From assembly GCA_964640175.1 (NCBI GenBank), contig CAZXFW010000007.1:114442-178441 (forward strand): 64,000 bases of DNA, read 5' to 3'. Shown piece after piece: positions 27,542-37,700 of the stretch. The stretch comes from JACKDX01 sp964640175. Its GTDB lineage: Bacteria > Myxococcota_A > Polyangia > Polyangiales > GCA-016699535. How positions within the stretch are numbered: position 1 is the stretch's first letter; every line of letters starts with the position of its first letter. The translations under genes and the position numbers were made by a program. The notes beneath the pieces are model-generated. The model was not told where the DNA came from. It ran no database searches and saw only the letters and a program-made list of their open reading frames with translations.

Positions 27542-28330
27542 TTAGGCTCGAGCGCATACCAACACTTGAGAATCGCTGTTCTTTTGCAGGCGCTCATTCC
27601 GGAAGCCTCCTGCGTGAGAAAGCACCTTAAATCCATTGTAGTGCAGCAGCGACTTTAACTCCGCGGGATAAAACTGACGTTGGCGTAGGGCTATTGTGAA
27701 AGGAGCGCTTGCTCTACCGGTGCGTTTGAAGTGCATGGTGATCGTTTGGATTTGAGTGACTGGTTCGTAGTGGAAGGTCTCTGAATACGCATAGCGTAAC
27801 CCATCCGACGGATTGCGAAACGCAGTGCCGGAACAGCGGTAGTTCGTCGGCTGCGCAAATGTTTCTACATCGGGTAAGAGCACGTCAAATATAAACCTGC
27901 CGTTGGGACGCAAATGCATTCGGATGCAACGCAACGTTCCCTCGATGTCTTCTCGGGTATGTGCGTGCATGAGCACATTGAACGGCGCGTAAATGAGGTT
28001 AAACCGCCGGCGAAGGCGGAAGTTCCGCATATCGCTTACGTAAAGCCGAAGATGCTTTTTGGCCTGGATATCGCACAGCATACGTTCTTTGGCGCGCCTC
28101 AGCATCTTGGACGAAAGGTCCAACCCTACAGTAGCAATGCCTTGCCGTGCGATAGCGATGGCAAGTCTTCCGGTGCCAACTCCCAGTTCCAATACCGGGC
28201 CTTTAGAACGCACAGCATGTTTTACGTAAAAAGGAATGTCCTTCCGATAACGATAATACGCATGATCGTAGTACAAGGTGTCGTCGTAGAGCGCTCTTGC
28301 CTTGCTCTGTTTAGAAGTAGTGCGCGACAT
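27542..28330 (-). CDS. SAM-dependent class I methyltransferase
   Basis: A 262-residue cytoplasmic protein. The SAM-binding motif I is VLELGVGTGRL, followed by motif II VGLDLSSKMLRRAKERM and the strand FNLIYAPFNVLMH (motif IV). The C-terminal half fits the common DUF/Methyltransf_25 pattern. N-terminal Lys/Arg/Tyr-rich residues (YYDHAYYRYRKDI) are typical of the group. The substrate cannot be told from sequence. It converges with the tRNA-Arg, 31 bases away. Confidence 0.85.
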   Translation of the reverse strand: MSRTTSKQSKARALYDDTLYYDHAYYRYRKDIPFYVKHAVRSKGPVLELGVGTGRLAIAIARQGIATVGLDLSSKMLRRAKERMLCDIQAKKHLRLYVSDMRNFRLRRRFNLIYAPFNVLMHAHTREDIEGTLRCIRMHLRPNGRFIFDVLLPDVETFAQPTNYRCSGTAFRNPSDGLRYAYSETFHYEPVTQIQTITMHFKRTGRASAPFTIALRQRQFYPAELKSLLHYNGFKVLSHAGGFRNERLQKNSDSQVLVCARA

Positions 28331-28407
28331 AAAAGTGACTTCCTAAGGGATATCACACATTCATGCCACGGCGGCTTTGCTGAGGTACTGCCAGAGCAAA
28401 TTTTGGG

Positions 28408-29748
28408 CTATCCGCTCGCTTTGCGCTCAAACTCACTGTACAGAGCCTGTTCGATGTCGGCGACGGCTTTGAGTTTTTCAAGGGCGCTTGCTTCGATCTG
28501 GCGTACGCGTTCACGGCTGACATTCATTTGGTCACCGATTTCTCTGAGCGTGTAATCGCGACGTTGACCAATGCCAAAGCGCATGCGGATAACCTTCTGC
28601 TCACGCGGACCCAGCGTGCTGAGCAATCGAATGGCCTGGGTATCGCGATCTCCTTGGATGAGATCCTCATCCGCCATTACGGCAGAGGTATCTTCAATCG
28701 TGTCTGAGACCTGTCGATCGCTATCCTCACCTACCGGAGTACTAAAGGAGATCACTTTGTGCCGTGCGTCCTGGACTGCTTGAACTTTCTCCGGAGTCAA
28801 ACCCGCTGCCTCAGCGATTTCTAGTGAGGTGGGCTCACGGCCAAGCTTTTGGCCTAGCGCTCGGCCTGCACGCGTGACCTTTTGCATGGACTCGTTTAAA
28901 TGAAACGGCACACGAATCGTTCGGGATTGATCTGCGGTGGCACGCTGCATGGCTTGGCGAATCCACCACGAGGCATAGGTTGAAAAACGGTATCCTCGTC
29001 GGTAGTCAAACTTATCTACCGCGCGCATCAATCCCAGCGTGCCTTCTTGGACTAAGTCCGGAAGAGGCAGGCTACGGTTCGTCAGGCGCTTTGCAAATGA
29101 AATGACCAAACGAATATTGGCTTCGACCATTTCTGCTTTGAAACGTTCGGCTGTGGAACGTGCCTTGCTGAGCGTTGCGTTAAGTGCACGTAAGTGCTTT
29201 GGAGTAAGGCCCGTTTGAAGGGAGATCTCTTGTAGGTTTGCACGGCTCGCATGCTCCAATTGACGGACGGTCTGTTCAATTCGCAGGATGACCTGATCGA
29301 AGAAGTCGTCAGGAAGAGGAGCTTCTACCAACAGAGTATTACGTGCGCGCAAAAGGCGGGTTAACGATAAAGATCGCAAAGAGGCGCGAGCATGCTTGGA
29401 CGTGTTTTGCTGGGAAGCGCCCTGCCGTGCCAATGCTTTGGCATACCGTTCTTCGGCTGCGATAAGCTCGACGAGCTTGGGATCGAGCGCGGCTTCTGAA
29501 TTGGTAGAGGGTGTCGCATCAGCAGCGGCTGCTGAGTCCTGGTTCTGTGCGTCGGTGTTCAAGGCAAGCTTCTGAATCTCAGGTAGTTTTATCCCGGACT
29601 CCATAATGGCGTGTTTAAGCACCAGCTTGGCCTGCTCAAGTTGCCGGGCAAGTTCCACTTCCCCTTCACGCGTTAACAAGGGGGCATTGCTCAGGTGTGC
29701 AAACCCGATTTCCTGCCCGCGTTCCCATTTTCCTAAGTTTCTATCCAT
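28408..29748 (-). CDS. Group 2 sigma-70 factor
   Basis: A 446-residue sigma factor. It has a short region 1.2 (APLLTREGEVELARQLEQ), a non-conserved insert of about 130 residues, region 2 (NIRLVISFAKRLTNRSLPLPDLVQEG, FSTYASWWIRQAM), region 3, and region 4 (TLREIGDQMNVSRERVRQIEASALEKLKA). Full region 2.3-2.4 conservation points to housekeeping-like promoter recognition. The principal sigma is at 45622, so this is a secondary RpoS/RpoH-like factor. ATG 29748 is preferred over GTG 29754. A strong 8-bp palindrome lies just upstream of the start. Confidence 0.92.
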   Translation of the reverse strand: MDRNLGKWERGQEIGFAHLSNAPLLTREGEVELARQLEQAKLVLKHAIMESGIKLPEIQKLALNTDAQNQDSAAAADATPSTNSEAALDPKLVELIAAEERYAKALARQGASQQNTSKHARASLRSLSLTRLLRARNTLLVEAPLPDDFFDQVILRIEQTVRQLEHASRANLQEISLQTGLTPKHLRALNATLSKARSTAERFKAEMVEANIRLVISFAKRLTNRSLPLPDLVQEGTLGLMRAVDKFDYRRGYRFSTYASWWIRQAMQRATADQSRTIRVPFHLNESMQKVTRAGRALGQKLGREPTSLEIAEAAGLTPEKVQAVQDARHKVISFSTPVGEDSDRQVSDTIEDTSAVMADEDLIQGDRDTQAIRLLSTLGPREQKVIRMRFGIGQRRDYTLREIGDQMNVSRERVRQIEASALEKLKAVADIEQALYSEFERKASG

Positions 29749-29754
29749 GGCCAC

Positions 29755-30075
29755 CAGAACAATGTGTGTTCGCGTTGCGACCTTCGCAACGGGTCACACT
29801 GTATTATTATCTAACGTTTCGTACCCTGCTTTTATTTCAGCCCGTTGTTTTGGCAGCGCCTTTTAGCAAAAGTCCCGAAAGATTGCGTAAAGACTGGACT
29901 GGAAAAACAGTTACACTGAAGATGGAATTTACTATGGCAGGAATTTTCCCGTCTGGCAAGCCGAACAGGCCCCCTCCCTTCTGTGCTGGAAATAGGGCGT
30001 AAACTCAACAGCTCGAAAAGCGATATGGTAGAGTGCCCTCCCTAAATGGCACAGGGAAAGGACGGAGCAGACTCA
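29755..30075. other. Intergenic region between divergent sigma and htrA genes
   Basis: About 320 bases with no gene I can support. It must contain the promoters of both divergent genes. On the minus strand a GATAAT element (29811-29806) followed by the palindrome at 29773-29791 is the only clear signal for the sigma gene. For htrA I see no convincing -35/-10 pair. I see no RNA-like fold apart from the palindrome. Confidence 0.5.
29773..29791 (-). promoter_or_regulatory. 8-bp palindrome in the leader of the group 2 sigma gene
   Basis: CGTTGCGA and TCGCAACG flank a 3-base spacer. The element lies 25 bases before ATG 29748 and downstream of the GATAAT element, so it would be in the mRNA leader. 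It could be a hairpin controlling translation or a dimer-protein binding site. The symmetry is certain, the role is inference. Confidence 0.4.
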
Positions 30076-31602
30076 ATGGCAGAAAAACAGGGAGGCTCAC
30101 GCGTCTGGAGTTGGCTGGCAGGGATTGTGTTAGGGATCGGTATTGCGGCGGGTGCGTATTGGTATGCCCATCGAGTATGTGGCCACTGTGAAGGCCATGC
30201 TCAGACGGCGACGTCTGCTCCAGCAGTGGCACTCCATCCATTGCCAGCGGTGAAACTCGGTGCCAATGGCCAGGCTAACATTGCCGATGTGACTGCGCGC
30301 GTCTTGCCCAGTGTGGTGAATGTGTTTGCCACAAAGATGCAGCGAGATGCCGATCAGAGGCAGACGATGCCATTTTTAAATGATCCGTTTTTCCGTCGTT
30401 TTTTTGGAGCGCCAGAGGCCCCTGCTGAACGTCGTGAACGAAGCTTGGGTTCAGGCGTGGTCATCGACAACAAAGGTACGATTTTAACGAACAACCATGT
30501 GGTACAGGGTTCGAACGACATTCGGATCAGTTTGTCTGACAAGACCGACTTGCAAGCAGAGCTGATCGGCACAGATCCTCACAGCGATTTAGCGGTATTG
30601 CGACTTAAAAATCCTCCCAAAAACATCAAGCCCTTGGCGTTTGGGGATTCAAGTCGTTTGCGGTTGGGAGATGTCGTATTGGCCATAGGCAATCCTTTTG
30701 GGCTTGGCCAAACCGTTACGATGGGCATCGTCTCTGCCACTGGCCGTGCGAATATGGGGATTGTGGATTATGAGGACTTCATTCAGACCGATGCGGCGAT
30801 CAATCCAGGTAACTCTGGAGGCGCATTGGTAGACTTGGAAGGAAACTTGGTTGGCATTAATACCGCGATTTTAAGTCGGAGCGGCGGCTACCAGGGGATC
30901 GGGTTTGCAATTCCATCCAATATGGTGCGTCCCGTGATGCAAGGCTTGCTTAAAGACGGCAAGGTCACTCGCGGTTGGTTAGGCGTTGCGATTCAAGACA
31001 TCACACCAGAGCTTTCGGCTGCATTAGGGCTTCGCAGTGAAGAGGGTGTTTTGGTGGGGGATGTGACCAAGGGGAGCCCGGCTGACAAAGCGGGGCTTCG
31101 TCAAGGCGATGTGATCTTGCAGGTCGATAATGAGAAGGTAAATTCAAGTGCTAAATTGCGAAACTTGATTGCCATGCGTGGGCCGCGAGCCAAAGTGAGC
31201 CTTCATATCACGCGGGATCAAAAGCCGATGACTGTTTCAGTAAAGCTTGCAACCCTTCCGGATGAGCTTGCTGACAAGAAGGGCGGGACCGGGCCTTCAG
31301 GTTCTGAGCCATCCTCTAAGGATTTGGGTGGGATTTCAGTGGCGCCTTTGGATACGGCGGCTCGTCAGGCTTTTGGGATTGCGCCTAATCTGAATGTCGG
31401 CGTGGTGATTGTGCAAGTGGCTCCGGGTAGTCCTGCCTCTGAAGCGGGGTTACGCCCAGGGGATGTCATTGTGGAAATCAATCGTCAGCCTGTCACCTCG
31501 GTCAGACAGGCCGTGGAGCTTTATCAACGTGCCCAGAGCCGGGTATTATTGTGGATTCAGCGTGGCCTTGGCAGGACATTCCTGGTGCTACCGAAAAGCT
31601 AA
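30076..31602 (+). CDS. HtrA/DegP-family periplasmic serine protease with two PDZ domains
   Basis: A 508-residue envelope quality-control protease. I chose ATG 30076 (GGACGGAG upstream) over 30046. Residues of about 10-32 form a membrane anchor (LAGIVLGIGIAAGAYWYAH), followed at once by CGHC. The trypsin-like domain has the catalytic triad H141 (LTNNHVV), D171 (HSDLAVL) and S247 (GNSGGAL). PDZ1 starts near VTRGWLGVAIQD and PDZ2 near ISVAPLDTAARQAFG. The anchor makes it more DegS-like in topology but with DegP-like twin PDZ domains. A strong hairpin follows the stop. Confidence 0.93.
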   Translation: MAEKQGGSRVWSWLAGIVLGIGIAAGAYWYAHRVCGHCEGHAQTATSAPAVALHPLPAVKLGANGQANIADVTARVLPSVVNVFATKMQRDADQRQTMPFLNDPFFRRFFGAPEAPAERRERSLGSGVVIDNKGTILTNNHVVQGSNDIRISLSDKTDLQAELIGTDPHSDLAVLRLKNPPKNIKPLAFGDSSRLRLGDVVLAIGNPFGLGQTVTMGIVSATGRANMGIVDYEDFIQTDAAINPGNSGGALVDLEGNLVGINTAILSRSGGYQGIGFAIPSNMVRPVMQGLLKDGKVTRGWLGVAIQDITPELSAALGLRSEEGVLVGDVTKGSPADKAGLRQGDVILQVDNEKVNSSAKLRNLIAMRGPRAKVSLHITRDQKPMTVSVKLATLPDELADKKGGTGPSGSEPSSKDLGGISVAPLDTAARQAFGIAPNLNVGVVIVQVAPGSPASEAGLRPGDVIVEINRQPVTSVRQAVELYQRAQSRVLLWIQRGLGRTFLVLPKS

Positions 31603-31613
31603 TACAACTAGCG

Positions 31614-31635
31614 CAGAGCACTGTTTTGTGCTCTG
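31614..31635 (+). terminator. Hairpin after htrA
   Basis: CAGAGCAC and GTGCTCTG form a perfect 8-bp stem with loop TGTTTT, 11 bases after the htrA stop and 43 bases before the next gene's start. No T-run follows, so it may be a weak or factor-assisted terminator, or an mRNA-stabilising structure. Confidence 0.5.
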
Positions 31636-31678
31636 ATACCACGCGGCTTGAATACACTTAACGAGTAGACTACGTTTC

Positions 31679-33316
31679 ATGATGCTTAGAGCTTGCGGGT
31701 TTTGTGTTGTCCTTGGGTGTCTAACCGTTTCGGCATGGGATGCAGCTGAGGCGTTGGCCCAGGATAAGAGCAGCGAAGTGGTGCGGCTCAATCGCGAGGC
31801 GATGGAAGCCTACGCGCAGCTTGAGCTGAAAAAAGCTAAAAAAAAGCTCAATCAGGCTTTGAGCGTCGCTAAGAAATCAGGGGTAACTGGCCCAGCGCTT
31901 GCCAGGACCCATGCCAATATGGGTGTCGTGCATGTGGGGGGCGAGGCTGACAATGCGAAGGGGCTTGAGGATTTTTCAAAGGCGTTAACAATTGATCCCA
32001 AGCTTGAGCTGGATCCTCTCACCAGTACGCCCGAAATCAAAACCGTGTTTGCGTTGGCGCAGTCCAAAGCTGGCATCAAAGGAAGCGCGCCGGTCGCTGT
32101 GGCTGCACCAGCGGCCAAGGTGGCGCTGCCTCAAGGGACTGGCATCAGTCTTGCGCACCAGCCTATCCCACAACAATTGCGTAAGACGCCGGTGCCTGTC
32201 TATTTAGAGATGCCAGCAGGGTTGCGTGCAGGACAAGTGCACATGTTTTTCAAGGGCAATACGATGGCCACGTTTGCTCAAATTGAGATGACGCGCATGG
32301 GTGCGGGCTGGGGACAATTGATTCCGTGCTACCACGTGACTGAACCCAATATCCAATATTACATTGTGGCTTTTGGTGAAGATGGCGCTCCTTTGGGATT
32401 TGCCGGAACCGCAGATGCCCCCTTTTCAGTTCCTGTCGTGGCAGAACGCACCATGCCGCCACCTGCGCTGCCTGGAAGCATTCCTCCTGAAAGCTGTGCG
32501 CCGGATGCGACGTGTCCTTCTGGTGTGGTGGGCTGCGATGTCGTTCAAGCGGGTGGTGGTGCCGCGGGTTATGACGAAGACTGCGAGGAAACTTCAGAAT
32601 GCCAGTCAGGGCTTGTCTGTCGCGATGACCGATGTGTGTTTAAAGACGACGAGGACGACACGGGCGATAGCTCGGCTTCTGAATCGGATGCGCCAAGGTT
32701 CTTTGGCCAGTTTGGTATGACTCTGGGACTTGGTTGGGTGGACAGCGGCATGCGCGCGGATCGAAGCGCGCCAAGTGCTAGCGACTATCCGGAGTCATGG
32801 GGGGGAGCCTTGATAGGGTGGGTTCCTGAAGGCGAAAGCAAATGTGCAGACAATAACAATAACAATGCGGATGATTGTGTGGAGGTTAATACCCCAGGCA
32901 TTGTGCCTACTGTGGCGCTTCGAGCCACGGTAGGGTATTACATTTGGACGCGTTTTGCGTTGGCGGCGTCATTTCGTTTTCAGCTTGATCGCGGTGAAGG
33001 CCAGATGTCTGGCATGCAAGTGGGGCTCCGCGGGCAGTATTTATTTACGACGCCTAGCGAGACCGGTATTAACGTGGCGGGATTGCTAGGCTTCACCTAT
33101 GGTCAAATCAGTCCGAAACCCCCTCAACAGGATGAAGCTCCCGCCAAAGGGTGGCCCTTCGTCTTGGCAGGCCTTAATGGCGTGAATATCGGCGCCGTCA
33201 TTGGTTATCGGTTTACTCGCAACTTTGGCTTGCATGTGACTCCGGAATTTCATCTGCTTTTCCCGAACGTCTTGCTGAACCTTGACTTGACTGCAGGTGT
33301 TGAAGTTGGCTTCTAA
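31679..33316 (+). CDS. Exported protein with TPR-like N-terminus, Cys cluster and barrel-like C-terminus
   Basis: A 545-residue protein. The signal peptide ends near EALA-Q. Residues of about 35-125 look like TPR helices (LNREAMEAYAQLELKKAKKKLNQAL, ARTHANMGVVHVGG, FSKALTIDPKLELDP). A beta-sandwich-like region follows, then eight cysteines in CAPDATCPSGVVGC and CEETSECQSGLVCRDDRC, a Dickkopf-like pattern common in myxobacterial surface proteins, and an Asp-rich linker. The final 190 residues alternate as in an outer-membrane barrel (LRATVGYYIWTRFALAASFRFQL) and end in GVEVGF with a terminal Phe. Similar architecture is common in this phylum, and function is unknown. The stop codon sits inside a palindrome shared with the next gene. 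Confidence 0.85.
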   Translation: MMLRACGFCVVLGCLTVSAWDAAEALAQDKSSEVVRLNREAMEAYAQLELKKAKKKLNQALSVAKKSGVTGPALARTHANMGVVHVGGEADNAKGLEDFSKALTIDPKLELDPLTSTPEIKTVFALAQSKAGIKGSAPVAVAAPAAKVALPQGTGISLAHQPIPQQLRKTPVPVYLEMPAGLRAGQVHMFFKGNTMATFAQIEMTRMGAGWGQLIPCYHVTEPNIQYYIVAFGEDGAPLGFAGTADAPFSVPVVAERTMPPPALPGSIPPESCAPDATCPSGVVGCDVVQAGGGAAGYDEDCEETSECQSGLVCRDDRCVFKDDEDDTGDSSASESDAPRFFGQFGMTLGLGWVDSGMRADRSAPSASDYPESWGGALIGWVPEGESKCADNNNNNADDCVEVNTPGIVPTVALRATVGYYIWTRFALAASFRFQLDRGEGQMSGMQVGLRGQYLFTTPSETGINVAGLLGFTYGQISPKPPQQDEAPAKGWPFVLAGLNGVNIGAVIGYRFTRNFGLHVTPEFHLLFPNVLLNLDLTAGVEVGF

Positions 33317-33342
33317 GGCATTCTCTCGCTAGAGAGCCTTAG
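33313..33342. terminator. Palindromic bidirectional terminator between convergent genes
   Basis: CTAAGG (33313-33318) pairs with CCTTAG (33337-33342), and inside these CTCTC pairs with GAGAG around loop GCTA, with a CATT bulge. The TAA stops of the convergent genes at 31679-33316 and 33339-34748 both lie in the outer arms. The symmetry suits termination from both sides, but no T-run is present. Confidence 0.55.
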
Positions 33343-34748
33343 TGTAGTGACAGATTTTTTGCCAATCCGCGGTCGACAAATCGATTGAGTGTCTTACACA
33401 CATCGAATGTGCTCATTGAAGTGAGTGCAATGATGGCGTGTACGTCGCGCTTGCCATCGATGGCATCCAACACATGGCGTTCTTGAGGCGTAACGTGGGT
33501 ATTGGCCTTGGTCGCAGGGCCGTTGTTGCGCGCGAACACCATGCCCAGGTCTGGCACCCGATGACGGATCACATTCCACTCGTCAATTCGACGCACCCCT
33601 TCCATCAGCAGTGATTGCATGGGCAGCTCAAGTCGAGCCAGCTCAGCCACAGGGAGCAAGGTTTCTCGATCAAACCTAAACGTGCCTTTGTCCCATCGTA
33701 ACACTTCACACAACAGATCGGTGGTCTGTTTTTCCAAAGCATCCCGCAGGTCATTGGCAGAGATGACAGATTGATCCAGTAGACGCTTGCCTAGGAGCTT
33801 TTCGAGTTTGTCTGAGTCATCGTGAAGGACTCGCTCAAGCTCGTCACGGCCAATAAGACCTTTTTCAATGAGATATCGGCCCAAGAGAAACTCTGCACTG
33901 GCTGCTTCACCCACGGCCATGTCCACTTGGCCGTCCCGCAGACAAATATTAACGACATGGTCGTCTTGCCGAATGTTGAGTGTTCCTGTTTGTCCTTGGA
34001 TTTGTAGCATTTGGAGGGTTTCAACGAGGGGAGCGTGATCGATACGCCCTTCCAACGAAGCCATGCCTCTGGTGCTGGGGGTGAGTTTTCGTAAATCATG
34101 GCTGAATGTACGGAGTTGAGCGTCGGACAACTCTTGGCGGAGGAGATGGCTTAGTGTCCGGCTGCTTATCGGGTTTTCGAAATGTACGTTTTTTAATAAT
34201 GGCGTTAGTTGTGCACTCAAGCATTCGATCCACGCGTCTAGGGAGGAATCTGATTCGAACTCAGTGGATGCCTCTAAGGAGGATGGAGCAGTGGGCTTCA
34301 AAGAAGAACGGTGTGGTTGCGGTAGTTCGTGCAGCGTGTTGGTCTCGGGTTGGATATAATTACGAACACAGCTGAGTAGTCGATCAGGTGTGAAAGGCTT
34401 GGGCAACGATGCTGCATGGAACTGCTCCAGTGCTTCTGTGGAGTCCAAGGAGGCTGGGTGCATGAAAACCCATTGGGTAGAAGGGCTGGAGGAGTGACTG
34501 TCGATGAGGCTATGCAGTGTAGGAATGCTGCTTCCTAGGGTGGTGAGATCAAGAAGTACAAGTGCCGGACAAAGCTCGGACAATAGTCCTTCGGCTCGCA
34601 CGGAAGCATCGGCATGCGCCACAGAAAATCCAGCAGTTCGCAGTGTTCCTGCGATCAATTTTCGTACGGTGGCATTCGACTCGATAACGAGTACCTGCGC
34701 GAAGGACATCCTGGGCTGTAAAAATGACATGTTTGGGGGCAGAGTCAA
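33339..34748 (-). CDS. Receiver-like domain fused to a DUF4388 (PATAN-like) domain
   Basis: Up to 469 residues. A receiver-like N-terminus begins at FAQVLVIESNATVRKLIAGTL and keeps the phospho-acceptor aspartate (LVLLDLTT) and lysine (SLPKPF). The usual acidic pair is ES in place of DD, so phosphorylation may be impaired. After a variable linker, a DUF4388-like domain follows (LVETLQMLQIQGQTGTLNIRQDDHVVNICLRDGQVDMA) and a GspE-N-like helical region (FLLGRYLIEKGLIGRDELERVL). Such proteins are abundant in myxobacteria. The start is unclear: TTG 34748, or ATG 34709, which begins exactly at the receiver fold. Confidence 0.85.
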   Translation of the reverse strand: MTLPPNMSFLQPRMSFAQVLVIESNATVRKLIAGTLRTAGFSVAHADASVRAEGLLSELCPALVLLDLTTLGSSIPTLHSLIDSHSSSPSTQWVFMHPASLDSTEALEQFHAASLPKPFTPDRLLSCVRNYIQPETNTLHELPQPHRSSLKPTAPSSLEASTEFESDSSLDAWIECLSAQLTPLLKNVHFENPISSRTLSHLLRQELSDAQLRTFSHDLRKLTPSTRGMASLEGRIDHAPLVETLQMLQIQGQTGTLNIRQDDHVVNICLRDGQVDMAVGEAASAEFLLGRYLIEKGLIGRDELERVLHDDSDKLEKLLGKRLLDQSVISANDLRDALEKQTTDLLCEVLRWDKGTFRFDRETLLPVAELARLELPMQSLLMEGVRRIDEWNVIRHRVPDLGMVFARNNGPATKANTHVTPQERHVLDAIDGKRDVHAIIALTSMSTFDVCKTLNRFVDRGLAKNLSLH

Positions 34749-34769
34749 TCACCCCTGTGAGAGATTGGC

Positions 34770-37700
34770 TTAAATCAGGCCCATGGTACGCCGTAGCTGC
34801 ATGGCCGTCTCGGAAGTCCAAAACGCCATCAGGTCGCGGACTTCAGGACATTGATGTACGAGTGACCCTCCTTGGAGACGGCTGAGGTCTCGGCGGGATC
34901 GACGTATCAGATCAATGCTACCTGGTAGATCATCGCTTATAAGTGCGGCAATTCGGTAGGCTGCCTGCTCAATGGCAGCCACCCAGGCCATGAAATCCAC
35001 CTCCTGGCCCGCAACATAGCTGGCAGCGGCTTCTTCAGTGGCTTTGCGCGCTTTACGCGAAAGGGCTCGGAAAAGCCGCTTACTTTGCTCGTCCATCACT
35101 TCTTCGGCAGTCAGTCCTGCGCCATAGCTTGGCGTCACGCCGCGGGAAGCGGCCGCAAGCAGGATCTGTAGCTCGCGGGGCATGAGCTTGGCCGTTGCCT
35201 CCAATTGAAGAGCAATTTTTGCAAGTGCATACGCAATCAAGAACGTCTGTTTGGAGCGGGTGTGTTCTTCAATGTCCGTCGGAATCAATACAATCGGGAT
35301 GTCGCCGAGTTCAATGCCCACCCCACGGCTTCGTGCACTATGAAGATAGAGATCGAATTCCTGTATATCGAGGATTTCGGCCACTTTTCTAACAAGTCCA
35401 ACGATAGATCGATCTCCTCGCAGGGAGAGTTTTTCCCATGCGCCATACCCATCCAAGTCGGGCGGAAAGAGCTTTCCTATGCCGCTGCGCAAGGCTCGAA
35501 GCAACTGCGTGGCGTTTTTGCTGTTTAACGGGAACTCAGCAAGGGATTGCAGTCGTTCAAAGTTAAGAGAAGCCGGTAATCCTTCAGCAGGGCGTAACGG
35601 TGTCGACTGTGACAAATCGATATCAGGACTTGTCGCAGTGCCAAGAACTAACACGGGCTGAATGGCAAGCCTTGCTTCGGTAGGCCGGTGGCTCACTAAG
35701 TACAGTTTTGCAAGTTCGCGCCACATGTCAGTGAGAGTGACATCGGTTTGGAGAATTTGATGGAGCTCATCGATAGCCTCTGCCGGTTGATTGGCTTCCC
35801 GTAAACGCTGCACCAAAATTTTTCTCAAACCAAGATCCCCATGCGTTTTGGCAATACCCATGCGGAGGGTATCGATGGCTACCTCCGTTCGTTCACGTTT
35901 ATAATGATGTACCCAGGCGAGCTCACGGTAGGCGGTGGCAATGAGTGCAACATCGGAGGGGGTATGTTTGAGAAAATTTTCGAGCGCTTGGATAAAGTAA
36001 TCCCACTGATTGGACTCTTGGGTAAGTTGTTTGAAAGACGTTAATAATGGTTCTGTTGGGCCACCTAGATTTAATGCCTCAAAGTAACAGTGCAGGGCTT
36101 TTTCGGCCTCGCCTGTCACCATGTGAAGTTTGCCAAGGCAGTTAAGCGCGATGGCTTTTTCGTGATCGGATTGAGCAATGCGCGCAAGACGGCTTGCGGT
36201 GTTTAGGGCTGCTGTGGTTTCTCCTGAAGCCAGCTGCAGTTCCGCAAGTTGCGCCAATGCTTGGTGATGATTGGCGTCGATGTGTAGAGCGCGTTCTAAG
36301 TGTTGCCTGGCCGTAACTGAATCCCCCAAGTGCTCTAAACTGAGTTGGGCTACTTCTGCGTGGTATTGAAGCAACATCGAAGGCTCTTTGGATAAACGAA
36401 TCGCTCGTAACAGTAACTCCACGGCCGGCTTCCATTGCCGATCGGCTTTATAGATAGCTGCAAGCTCAAGAATTGCTTCAAGATGTTCAGGCCAAGCTTG
36501 CAAAGCTTTTTCCAACGCATGAATTGCCGAAGCAATATCGCCTTCTTTCTTGGAATGAATGTGTGCGATGCGTAGCCAGAGGCTGGCACTCTGTTGAGGG
36601 TTCGATATGGCTATTGCGACATCGCTTAGCATTTCAGTAAGTTGCCGATGTTGGCCCGCGCTGCTCAGGAGTAACTCCAAACGATCGATGCCTACGGTGT
36701 GTTGAGGCCATAGTCTAAGGGCATGCGTGAGATCTTTGAGAGCCTCTACGGGGTTTTCAAGCTGATCCATGTGGATGCGCGCACTGTCTACAAGATGGGT
36801 TGCGGCTTGTTCTGGATTTAAGCTGGCTTTCGCGAGTAACCGTTTGGCTTCTACCGTAAACGTTGGATCGGCACCTGTTTCTGCAAGACGTACGAATCCA
36901 TGAAGGGCTCCCAGGTTTTGAGGGTCTTTTTTGGCAGCAGCGCTGTAGACATTGACTGCATCGGGGTGATTCGAAGACTCCAATGCTTCGGCCAGGCGTA
37001 ACAGGTGTAAAGATGCCATGGCTGGTGTCGGTGCAATTTTGGATAATAACCCTTCAATTTCCACTAATAGCCCGGAATCACCTGTCTTGAGTGCCAGAAA
37101 TTCTAAAAGCATTAGCGCATCTTCATCCTGTTCAAAGGTCTTAAGAATTTCAAACGCACTCTGTTGAATGACTGCAGCTTGGCTTCCTTGAACGGCTTCA
37201 GGAACAAAACCTCGTGTGATTTCTCGCCACTGGGCCACACGCAGCAACGGATCACGCAGAGCTTTAATCCATTGTGGATACAGTGCCTTTAACTCTTCGT
37301 TGTGACCTCCTTGTAGGTAAAGTTGCTCCAGTGCGTGAAAGGCTTCCAAATGATTGGGACGTTGTTCAAGTGCTGTTTGAAAACATGCTGTTGCTTTGGT
37401 AGGGTCTTTTAAGCGCTCAGTCCACACTTCGCCTTGTTGGGTTAATCCTTCTACAGCCAAGTTTTTGTCAGTGGTAGAGCTTGAAAATTGTTGCAAGTCT
37501 TCAATAAGCTTGCGCCAGTCTTCGTTTGCATAGTGCAGTCGTATCAGCGAAGTGTTTGCTGTGTGCAATGAAGGTTTGAGAAAAAGTGCTTCCGAATAAG
37601 CGTGAATAGCCTTGACATGATCACCAAGGCGTTCTTCGTAAAGTTCACCGAGATCAAGAGATGTAAAAGCTTTTTCAGCTTCGTCGCTATGGTGCTTAAG

